Shown here one piece after another: positions 14,793-20,388 of a DNA stretch of 21,887 bases; positions within the stretch are counted from its first letter, which is position 1; every line of letters starts with the position of its first letter. The DNA is taken from the NCBI GenBank assembly GCA_022360075.1, contig JAKSDN010000711.1, forward strand, positions 1-21,887, given 5' to 3'. The notes beneath the pieces were generated by a model that did no database searches, was not told where the DNA came from, and saw only the letters and a program-made list of their open reading frames with translations. Origin of the DNA: Kiloniellales bacterium (GTDB lineage: Bacteria; Pseudomonadota; Alphaproteobacteria; Kiloniellales; JAKSDN01). A program made the position numbers and the translations under genes.

Positions 14793-15381
14793 ACGGATCG
14801 TCCTCCGGCACGAAGTCACTGAGCGGCGTGGTGCGCCGGAAGCTCGCCAGCATGTCGGGCAGTAGCCTGCCGCCCGAGCCATTGGCGAATCGTACCAGCC
14901 GGTCGAGCTCGGCCGCGATGAGTTGGCCGGCCATCACCAAGGCGCGACCCTGATTGATCGGCGCGCGCCCCGGGTCGTCGTGCGCGTTGAACGGCCAACA
15001 CGGCTCTTTCAGCGGCAGGCCGTACATGATCGACAGCAGATGCACGGCGGCTAGAACCAGCTCGCCCTCGCGATGGCTGTCGTCATGCGCCGCGTCGAAC
15101 GCCTCGAGCTGCACGCGCCGCCGCTCGTCGGTGATCAGCCGCGCGCCGATCGACACGAGCTCGGTCTCAGCCGAGAAGTCGCGCGCCAGCCGCACCAACG
15201 TGTCGGACAGCGCCTGCAACTCGAGGCAGGCGAGATAGACCTTTGGCGGAAGCGCGGTGTTGAACGGCGGCCGCTTGCGCTCTTGCTCGAAGTAGGCCGC
15301 GGCCAGGCCGGCCAGCCGCAAGGACTTCTCGACCGAACGAAAATCGCGCAGTTGTTCGGCAGCGGCTTGACCCTCGTTCAC
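14791..15381 (-). CDS. Putative dATP/dGTP diphosphohydrolase-like phage protein
   Basis: I place the start at the GTG at 15381, with GGAG 6 bases upstream, giving 196 residues beginning VNEGQAAAEQLRDF (Val read as Met). The C-terminal half contains ITDERRRVQLEAFDAAHDDS, REGELVLAAVHLL, a WPF motif, and RALVMAGQLIAAELDRLVRF. This follows the phage-common pattern 'ERxRQ...HDD..GEL..AA...WP...R..L..A.AL..AE.dRL' that I associate with the dATP/dGTP diphosphohydrolase N-terminal family. It would act on nucleotides during phage replication. The N-terminal half matches nothing I know. It follows the Cro-like gene in the leftward direction after a 407-base gap, and a plus-strand cassette lies downstream. 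Confidence 0.7.
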   Translation of the reverse strand: MNEGQAAAEQLRDFRSVEKSLRLAGLAAAYFEQERKRPPFNTALPPKVYLACLELQALSDTLVRLARDFSAETELVSIGARLITDERRRVQLEAFDAAHDDSHREGELVLAAVHLLSIMYGLPLKEPCWPFNAHDDPGRAPINQGRALVMAGQLIAAELDRLVRFANGSGGRLLPDMLASFRRTTPLSDFVPEDDP

Positions 15382-15396
15382 GGCAAACTCCGCTGT

Positions 15397-15430
15397 TTCT
15401 CGACACAGATCAACGGCATGAACACTGATG
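15397..15430. repeat. Copy of the TTCTCGACACAGAT repeat
   Basis: TTCTCGACACAGAT at 15397-15410 is identical to 13290-13303, and the following bases (AAC...ATGAACACTGATG) keep the same 'GAACACNGATG' character. It lies just upstream of the diphosphohydrolase-like gene. It marks the same repeat family as the inverted pair at 13295-13373. Confidence 0.55.
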
Positions 15431-15475
15431 GCGCGGCACGCACCCGGCCACACGCGACGGCAGAGTCGCGCGCGC

Positions 15476-15503
15476 TTGACGCACGTTTTGGATTTGCTAC
15501 ATA
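15476..15503 (+). promoter_or_regulatory. Candidate promoter, antisense to the early operon (PRE-like position)
   Basis: TTGACG (15476-15481), 16 bases, then TACATA (15498-15503) form a plausible sigma-70-type promoter reading rightward, antisense to the Cro-like gene and toward the repressor gene. The 407-base stretch 15382-15788 has no large gene. It contains this promoter, one repeat copy and one tiny ORF. Confidence 0.45.
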
Positions 15504-15685
15504 TGCATTAGATCGAGTGATCGAGCTCGCCCGGCAAAGGGCGGAGGGATCGTTCGAGATGACCCGCCGAGATGCCCCTCGGCCCACCTGCGCCCGAACC
15601 GTCGCGTCGTCGCGCGACGTCGCAGGCAGCCCCGCCCTAAGCCGGCTCGGCCTCGGGCCAACGTTAGGCACGAGGGGATTAAGAC

Positions 15686-15772
15686 ATGTCAAAGAATCTG
15701 AAGAACCGGGAGCCTTTGCAAAGCAACAGCGAGTGCGCGCACTTGGAACGGAGCGGGCGGACGGCAATCTGA
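15686..15772 (+). CDS. Possible 28-residue peptide
   Basis: An ATG at 15686 preceded by GAGGGG at 8 bases opens a 28-codon frame (MSKNLKNREPLQSNSECAHL and 8 more residues). It would be read from the rightward promoter at 15476. It has no recognised similarity and could equally be untranslated leader. The competing frame 15559-15792 has poor codon use in its second half. Confidence 0.25.
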   Translation: MSKNLKNREPLQSNSECAHLERSGRTAI

Positions 15773-15788
15773 TATGCCGACCCATCGC

Positions 15789-16037
15789 CTAACACTCCGA
15801 GTCGGATTTGGGTCGCGCCTTGGGCTGATCGCGACGCGTCTGCTCCGCCTCAGCGATCAATTGCGTCAGCGCAGCCTCCAGACGGGAGACTGTCGAAAAG
15901 CGCGGCTCGACCTGGCCTCTCTTCGCACGCTGGAAAGTGCTTTGGGCGACCTCGGCTCGCTGGCAAACGGCCTTGACGGACACGCCAGCCGAGCGAGCTT
16001 CGCGCTCGATACGCTGGATCTTGTGTGCGATTTCCAT
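15789..16037 (-). CDS. Cro-like HTH repressor
   Basis: The 82-residue product begins MEIAHKIQRIEREARSAGVS and contains an XRE-like helix-turn-helix (VSVKAVCQRAEVAQSTFQRA, about residues 19-38), then a second helical segment (FSTVSRLEAALTQLIAEAEQ) and a basic tail. Size and divergence from a repressor gene are those of phage Cro proteins, which switch off the repressor promoter. The promoter at 16046-16074 puts the transcript start within 1-3 bases of the ATG at 16037, so the mRNA is probably leaderless. An upstream ATG at 16058 would lie before the transcript start and is rejected. Confidence 0.8.
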   Translation of the reverse strand: MEIAHKIQRIEREARSAGVSVKAVCQRAEVAQSTFQRAKRGQVEPRFSTVSRLEAALTQLIAEAEQTRRDQPKARPKSDSEC

Positions 16038-16045
16038 GACGGCAC

Positions 16046-16074
16046 AAAATATGCGCATACTTGCGCATCGTCAA
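16046..16074 (-). promoter_or_regulatory. Early leftward promoter (Cro-side)
   Basis: On the minus strand TTGACG (16074-16069), 17 bases, TATTTT (16051-16046). The ATG of the Cro-like gene begins 9 bases after the -10. The operator palindrome 16051-16068 fills the spacer. Confidence 0.75.
16051..16068. promoter_or_regulatory. Operator 1: ATGCGCA-N4-TGCGCAT
   Basis: A perfect 7+4+7 palindrome located exactly between the -35 and -10 of the Cro-side promoter, where bound repressor would exclude polymerase. Confidence 0.7.
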
Positions 16075-16087
16075 GCGCATTGATAAT
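16061..16087 (+). promoter_or_regulatory. Candidate repressor-maintenance promoter
   Basis: A near-consensus -10 GATAAT (16082-16087) is preceded by a weak -35 TTGCGC (16061-16066, 15-base spacer). The ATG at 16098 would be 3-4 bases after the transcript start, so the repressor mRNA is probably leaderless, as for lambda cI from PRM. The -35 overlaps operator 1. Confidence 0.5.
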
Positions 16088-16097
16088 CACTGCAAAG

Positions 16098-16784
16098 ATG
16101 AGCATGTATGCTCACACTGCGCTGATGGAGCCGCCGCCTCTTGATGCGCTGCAACGCGCCGTCGTCCAATGGATGAGGGAAGCGATTGACCATTCCGGCC
16201 TCGACCCAAGCGTACTGGCGCGCAAGGCCGGCGTGCAGCCCTCGACGATCAACCGCCCGCTCAAGGGCGCGCCGCATAAGCCGCGTGTCGATACCCTGTT
16301 GAAGATTTCTACCGCGGCCGACTACCCGTTGCCGAGCGATTTTTTCGCGGGCGCCGGAAGCGTCGGAATGCGCGAAACCGACGCCGAGGCCTTCACGCCC
16401 CAAAAGGGATCGCCGGCAGCCGCAATCGCGCAGCACATGGTAGCCACCGTGGCACCAGGCAACGAGAACGTGAGCATCTATCGAGTCCGAACGCGTGCGC
16501 TTGATTTAGAGGGCTTGATACCCGGCGATTACGTCGTGATCGACTCCAGCGCTGACGCCCAGAGCACGGAGGGTGCCCTAGTGCTCGTCAACGCTGCTCT
16601 CACCGGTAGTGGCGAGGCAGAAACGTTGCTGCGCAAAGTCGAGGGTGAATTCTTAGTGCCTCATTCCAGCTCCGGGGGCCATCGGACATTGCGCCAGAGT
16701 GAAGCGTCGATCTACGCTGCCGTGCTTGCCAGCTATCGCATACCGGCGACTCAGATCAACATCAACGCAGCGCACGGCCACTAA
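16098..16784 (+). CDS. Phage repressor, HTH + S24-like domain (cI-type)
   Basis: The 228-residue product has an N-terminal helix-turn-helix (LDPSVLARKAGVQPSTINRP, about residues 35-54) and a C-terminal S24/LexA-like fold (about 110-216). In that fold the usual Ser-Met nucleophile region is replaced by RALDLEGLIPGDYVVID (133-149), although a Lys180 (LLRKVEG) remains. It should hold lysogeny by binding the operators at 16051-16114. With no evident Ser nucleophile, RecA-stimulated self-cleavage is doubtful. The ATG at 16098 sits at the expected transcript start. ATGs at 16104 and 16125 are alternatives. The gene is followed, 4 bases after its stop, by a second repressor-like gene. Confidence 0.82.
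   Translation: MSMYAHTALMEPPPLDALQRAVVQWMREAIDHSGLDPSVLARKAGVQPSTINRPLKGAPHKPRVDTLLKISTAADYPLPSDFFAGAGSVGMRETDAEAFTPQKGSPAAAIAQHMVATVAPGNENVSIYRVRTRALDLEGLIPGDYVVIDSSADAQSTEGALVLVNAALTGSGEAETLLRKVEGEFLVPHSSSGGHRTLRQSEASIYAAVLASYRIPATQININAAHGH
16099..16114. promoter_or_regulatory. Operator 2: TGAGCA-N4-TGCTCA
   Basis: A perfect 6+4+6 palindrome over the first codons of the repressor gene. It shares the TGMGCA-N4-TGCKCA form with operator 1, consistent with autoregulation by the same dimer. Confidence 0.6.
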
Positions 16785-16788
16785 TGTT

Positions 16789-17616
16789 ATGGCGAAGACT
16801 CGGCTAAAAGCAGTTCGCAGACGGGCGGGGTTCACTCAGGGGAATGTTGCCAAAATACTCGGCGTTGCGACCTCGACGATATCGCGGCATGAGAACGGCG
16901 GCGGCGCGTCGATCGATCAGTTGAATGCCTATTGTAGGCTTTACGGCTGCGCTCCGTCTGACTTACTCAGTTGCGACGCTCCGCCGCCCCCAGAACCGGA
17001 CAGACTGCGGCAACCAAATACAATCGCTGAGTTGAGGAAAGCGCGCCGGTGGACACTGCGCGAACTCGCCGCGCGCGTTGGGAACACGTCGCATGAGCAG
17101 ATGCGAAAGCTTGAAAAGGGCGAGCGCAAGCTGACAGTAGACTGGCTCCGACGATTGGCTCGCGCCTTCGACGTCACGCCCGACGAAATCGTCGACCTGG
17201 CCGGAGACGGCCTGCGCGAAGGCGAGGTCCGCCTCCTCGCCGATTGCGACCTCGCCGACGAGGAGTTCCGCCTGGCCCGCCTGCTCTATCCCGGCCAACA
17301 CGCTGACACCATGTTGGTCAGCGGCCGCGCCCTGGAGCTCGAGGGCTATCTCCCGGGCGACCGGATCTTGGTCGACATGAAGTGCACGCCTCAGCCCGGC
17401 GACCCGGTTGTTGCGCAGATCTACGACGCCAAACGGGCCAGCGGCCCAACTGTGCTGCGCATTTTCAAGCCGCCGTTGCTGTTGGTCCGGAGCACTCAAA
17501 CGCGTTACGAGCCATGCCTGCTCAGCGACAACCATGTGGGCGTGCGCGGCGTGATTGTCGGCCGCTACAGCAGCCGCGCGCTCGATCCGACGCCTAGCCC
17601 CGCTTACGTAACCTAG
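16789..17616 (+). CDS. Second repressor-like protein with two HTH domains and an S24-like domain
   Basis: The 275-residue protein carries two XRE-type helix-turn-helix domains in tandem (about residues 5-60, recognition region GNVAKILGVATSTISRHENG; and about 79-137, LRELAARVGNTSHEQMRKLE), then an S24-like fold (about 160-262) with RALELEGYLPGDRILVD (180-196). The Ser-Met of S24 peptidases is absent here too, and no clear catalytic Lys is seen in TVLRIFKPPLLL. The start is the ATG at 16789, four bases after the first repressor's stop. The ATG that overlaps that stop is out of frame. It may be an accessory repressor, co-repressor or duplicated immunity factor with a different target. Its stop lies inside a 19-base tandem repeat. 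Confidence 0.82.
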   Translation: MAKTRLKAVRRRAGFTQGNVAKILGVATSTISRHENGGGASIDQLNAYCRLYGCAPSDLLSCDAPPPPEPDRLRQPNTIAELRKARRWTLRELAARVGNTSHEQMRKLEKGERKLTVDWLRRLARAFDVTPDEIVDLAGDGLREGEVRLLADCDLADEEFRLARLLYPGQHADTMLVSGRALELEGYLPGDRILVDMKCTPQPGDPVVAQIYDAKRASGPTVLRIFKPPLLLVRSTQTRYEPCLLSDNHVGVRGVIVGRYSSRALDPTPSPAYVT

Positions 17617-17642
17617 TGCAGCATACGTAACCTAGTGCAGCA
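17605..17642. repeat. Perfect 19-base tandem repeat at convergent gene ends
   Basis: TACGTAACCTAGTGCAGCA occurs at 17605-17623 and again at 17624-17642. The first copy supplies the TAG of the plus-strand repressor gene (17614-17616), and the second supplies the TAG of the minus-strand pentapeptide gene (17634-17632). No terminator lies between the genes. Confidence 0.8.
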
Positions 17643-18951
17643 TACGGATCAGCAACTCGAGCTGGTCGATTGCGCCAGTCAGCTTCGCTACTACCAACGC
17701 CGCCCCGAAGACCACAACTCTGCCCCCTGTTGCACCGATAGCTGGAGCAGCGCTGTCAGCGGCCGCATCGATCCGCGGCTGCAGCCATTCGCGGAATCTA
17801 GATAGATTTCTGCGAAGTCCGACAAAAAACTCCCTATCGGGAATTGGAGCGGCGAGGAGCTCGATTCCGGCACGGACCTCCGCGATACGCTGATTAAGCA
17901 ACAACTCGCTGGGGATTGCCTCGGGTGGTTGATTGTGACCAATCTGGCCATGAAGACCATGTGCTTGAGCCTCGGACAGGGCCGTTTCCAGTTCCACGAG
18001 GGCCCGTTTCGATCTCTCAACCTGTTGGCGGCGCTCGTTTTCGGGAACCTGCTCATCCCATTGCGAGCGACGATCGATTGTGATTCCGTCAATCACCGTA
18101 TCCGCTCCGATGTCCACCTTGGCGCCAATGTCGGCCTTGACGTCATCAGGCGGGCCTGGGATCGGTCGACCACATGCTAAGGTTTCGTCCCGGAACGCCA
18201 TATGCCAGTTGCGAGCTGCCGTAAGCTGTTCGCACGTAAGGTTCTGGGCGCCCCTCAGATCGGCATATCTGAGATTTGCTTTGGACACGTCGGCATCGCG
18301 TAAATCAGCCCAACGGAGATCGGCATTGGTCAACAATGCGCCCGCCAACGATGCTCCATCCATGACGCACCGTCTCAGGTCGGAGCCCTCTAGATTCGAC
18401 TCATGAAGCTTTGCGGCGCGTAGATCAGCATCCCTAAAGTCCGACTCACTCAGGTTGGATCTGCGCATTTCCGCATTCACAAAGCTGGAGTCTTTGCAGT
18501 CGCAACTCTGAAATGCTGCGCCTTCGAGTGTGGAGCCATCGAACTTGCTTCGTGCCAGGATCGTATCGATGAACTTCGCTTGGGTTGCGTTGCACCCTTC
18601 CAAGCTTGCGCGGCTTAGGCTGCCTCCAAACATGGTCGCGTCCTGGAGACTGGCGGCGAGGAGGACGGTACGGTCCAGTTCCGCATCGTGTAGCCTCGCA
18701 ACGTCTAGAACTGCACCACGCATGTCGCTTCGCGTTAAGCGGGCCCGTTGAAGATCTGCGCCGATCAGGTGCGCACTCCTCAGAATTGTCTGTTCGAGGT
18801 TGGCATCTTGAAGATTGGCCCCTCGAAGGTCGAAGTCCCGCAGATCTGCTCCGCTTAGGTCAGGGATAACGTCTGGCTCAGCGTCACGCCAGACGTTCAG
18901 TTCATTGACGCCACCCAAAACGAGACGTTGGAGATGCTCAGGAATGGCCAA
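17632..18951 (-). CDS. Pentapeptide-repeat protein with coiled-coil and membrane C-terminus
   Basis: The 439-residue product starts at a TTG (18951) with GAGAGG about 5 bases upstream. Residues about 9-30 (LVLGGVNELNVWRDAEPDVI) are a typical lead-in, followed by about 40 pentapeptides (about 31-235; for example GADLRDFDLRGANLQDANLE). LTCEQLTAARNWHMAFRDE then precedes a non-repeat tail: a charged coiled-coil (NERRQQVERSKRALVELETA), the motif GHNQPPEAIPSE common in alphaproteobacterial phage-type proteins, and a hydrophobic segment near the end (VVVFGAALVVAKL). It differs from cassettes 1-3 in having its membrane anchor at the C-terminus. It is next to, and convergent with, the repressors. It may be expressed in the lysogen, but its role is unknown. 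Confidence 0.85.
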   Translation of the reverse strand: MAIPEHLQRLVLGGVNELNVWRDAEPDVIPDLSGADLRDFDLRGANLQDANLEQTILRSAHLIGADLQRARLTRSDMRGAVLDVARLHDAELDRTVLLAASLQDATMFGGSLSRASLEGCNATQAKFIDTILARSKFDGSTLEGAAFQSCDCKDSSFVNAEMRRSNLSESDFRDADLRAAKLHESNLEGSDLRRCVMDGASLAGALLTNADLRWADLRDADVSKANLRYADLRGAQNLTCEQLTAARNWHMAFRDETLACGRPIPGPPDDVKADIGAKVDIGADTVIDGITIDRRSQWDEQVPENERRQQVERSKRALVELETALSEAQAHGLHGQIGHNQPPEAIPSELLLNQRIAEVRAGIELLAAPIPDREFFVGLRRNLSRFREWLQPRIDAAADSAAPAIGATGGRVVVFGAALVVAKLTGAIDQLELLIRMLH

Positions 18952-19320
18952 GCCAACCTCTCTCTTCTCGTTTACCCGTCAAACTTGCAACCATCTGTGT
19001 TCAGCCCTGTCAAGCGAACACCCTGGCGGCCAGAAACAAATCTTGTCGTTGTCTATAGGCACCCTGGAGGCCTTTTTGCCCCGCCTCTTGCGCCGATCTG
19101 TGCACAAGGCGAATTTTTGCACTTGAAGATATGCAAATTTGCTCATACTTTTCTCCTACCGTTCGCACGACGCGGCCGGCGGCGCCGGGGCCGGACCCGG
19201 CACCTGAACTCCAGGAGCAACTCGCAGCCCGGCCGGCGCCGCCAGGTTTCCCCCAGAGACACTCGGCATCCCCAGCGCCCGCCGGGCTCCTTTGCTCCCT
19301 CCGCCCCGAAAGCCCCGGCC
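18952..19320. other. 369-base gap with a likely rightward promoter
   Basis: No convincing gene is present; the frames open here are extensions or shadows. The left half is AT-richer than its surroundings. CATCTGTG at 18985-18992 is a weak copy of the ACACAGATG repeat. AGGC (19059-19062), a loop, then GCCTTTTT could be a weak terminator. TTTGCA-N10-TGCAAA (19116-19137) and GCAAATTTGC (19133-19142) are palindromes near the candidate promoter for the integration genes. Confidence 0.4.
19123..19150 (+). promoter_or_regulatory. Candidate promoter/operator of the integration module
   Basis: TTGAAG (19123-19128), 16 bases, then ATACTT (19145-19150). TATGCA-AATT-TGCTCA (19130-19145) inside it keeps one perfect half-site of operator 2 (TGCTCA) and a partial second half, so the repressor may also control this promoter. 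Confidence 0.35.
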
Positions 19321-19635
19321 ATGGTCGACACTCTCCATTTTCACCAAGCCACCTCGATCCTTGCCGAGCCGACGCCGACCGACGCCATGGTCGCGGCCCT
19401 GGTTAGGGTCGTGCAGCGTGCCGACGAAGTGCAAGGCGCGTTGAAGTACGGCTCGATCAAGTGGGGCCTCAACACGGCCAACGGCTATCAGCGCTGGTAC
19501 GCAGACGCCGTCGCGGCCCTGCTGCGCCACTTCGGCGGCCGGCTGCCCGACGCGCTCGGGATCGATCGCATCGCCGAGCGCGCGATCCTGGCCGCCATGG
19601 CCGAGGCGGACAAGGCGCAGCGTGGGGAGGCCTGA
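19321..19635 (+). CDS. Hypothetical phage protein, 104 aa
   Basis: I start this gene at the ATG at 19321, where codon use becomes gene-like. Extensions to 18928 run through the promoter region. The 104-residue product (MVDTLHFHQATSILAEPTPT onward) is helical and ends in a charged tail (ILAAMAEADKAQRGEA). No ribosome site is obvious. No family is recognised. It is the first gene of the rightward integration module and ends one base before the next ATG. The composition suggests a small soluble phage protein. Confidence 0.65.
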   Translation: MVDTLHFHQATSILAEPTPTDAMVAALVRVVQRADEVQGALKYGSIKWGLNTANGYQRWYADAVAALLRHFGGRLPDALGIDRIAERAILAAMAEADKAQRGEA

Positions 19636-19636
19636 C

Positions 19637-19981
19637 ATGGGCGGGCCGAAACCCACGCTCGGTTACGAAAGCCGAACCGCAGCGGTCATCGACCTGCGCG
19701 GCCGGGGGCTGAGCTATCACGAAATTGCCGCGCGCATCGGCGTGCCGCCCAAGACCGTCGCCGCCCTGGAGAGCTCCGCCGGCCGCGCCCGCCACCGCCG
19801 ACCGTCCGAGGCGAACGGGCGGACCGTCGTCTTTCCAGTCGACCTGCTAGAGCGCCTCGGCCCACACGCCGCGGCGCGCAACGTCACCGTCAACGAGCTC
19901 GCCCGCCGCATCGTCGATACCGTCATCGACGAGGACTTGGTGCCCGCCGTGCTGGACGACGTCGCGGAGGACGCGTCATGA
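19637..19981 (+). CDS. Small regulator with HTH and ribbon-helix-helix-like parts
   Basis: The ATG at 19637 has GGGGAGG 6 bases upstream and gives 114 residues. The N-terminal half has a helix-turn-helix (LSYHEIAARIGVPPKTVAAL, about residues 26-45). The C-terminal half (RTVVFPVDLLERLGPHAAAR followed by NVTVNELARRIVDTVI) resembles a ribbon-helix-helix DNA-binding fold. It probably regulates the integration module or its own promoter (inference). Its stop overlaps the start of the next small gene (ATGA). Confidence 0.7.
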   Translation: MGGPKPTLGYESRTAAVIDLRGRGLSYHEIAARIGVPPKTVAALESSAGRARHRRPSEANGRTVVFPVDLLERLGPHAAARNVTVNELARRIVDTVIDEDLVPAVLDDVAEDAS

Positions 19982-20100
19982 ACCGCCGCCCCCTCGCCCT
20001 CTACAAGCTCGGCCTCAGCGGCCGTTGCCAGTTGTGGGGCGGCCTGCTCAGCGCCACGCTTTGGATCGCCATCGTCGCCGGCGTCGCCGCGCTCTTGTGA
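19978..20100 (+). CDS. Small membrane peptide, 40 aa
   Basis: The ATG at 19978 overlaps the previous stop (ATGA), so translation is coupled. The 40 residues consist of a basic N-terminus (MNRRPLALYKLGLSGRCQLW) and one hydrophobic helix (LLSATLWIAIVAGVAALL). It is a plausible single-pass membrane peptide with positive-inside orientation. Family unknown. Confidence 0.6.
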   Translation: MNRRPLALYKLGLSGRCQLWGGLLSATLWIAIVAGVAALL

Positions 20101-20103
20101 GCG

Positions 20104-20388
20104 ATGATTGCTGACAAGCGCATCTTGAGTGCCGAGGAAGCTGCGGCTTACGTCGATGCCGCCTCGCCCGAAGCGTTCAAGCGCGAGGTCGCCGCCGGCC
20201 GCTGGCCGAAGCCGCATCCCAAGACACTCGGCCGCCGCAGCCCAGGCTGGGACCGGCGCCTGCTGGACGCGCTGCTTGATGAAGGCTCCGGCTTGCGCAA
20301 CGCTCATGCGATCGACGTCCAGCGCGAGCAGCTACGGCGGGGGCTTCAACGTGGGCAAAATGGATCTACCAAGGCACGTCACGCCTAA
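20104..20388 (+). CDS. Excisionase/AlpA-like DNA-binding protein
   Basis: The 94-residue product starts MIADKRILSAEEAAAYVDAA and contains a MerR/AlpA-type winged-helix pattern: 'LS-EEAAAYV' as the first helix, then EAFKREVAAGRWPKPHPKTL (W-P-K wing motif) and WDRRLLDALLDEGSG. This is the build of phage excisionases and AlpA-like activators, which bend DNA at att sites and set recombination direction. It lies directly before the integrase and overlaps it by 29 bases. The ATG is 3 bases after the preceding stop, so coupling is likely, as no strong ribosome site is seen. Confidence 0.75.
   Translation: MIADKRILSAEEAAAYVDAASPEAFKREVAAGRWPKPHPKTLGRRSPGWDRRLLDALLDEGSGLRNAHAIDVQREQLRRGLQRGQNGSTKARHA

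Noticed and set aside
15378..15785. Minus-strand 135-codon frame between the Cro-like and hydrolase-like genes
   Set aside because: Arg/Ser/Pro-rich composition with no domain pattern and no ribosome site; it would contain the antisense promoter region.
18928..19320. N-terminal extension of the 104-aa protein
   Set aside because: It crosses the promoter region and has low-complexity, basic shadow-like sequence.
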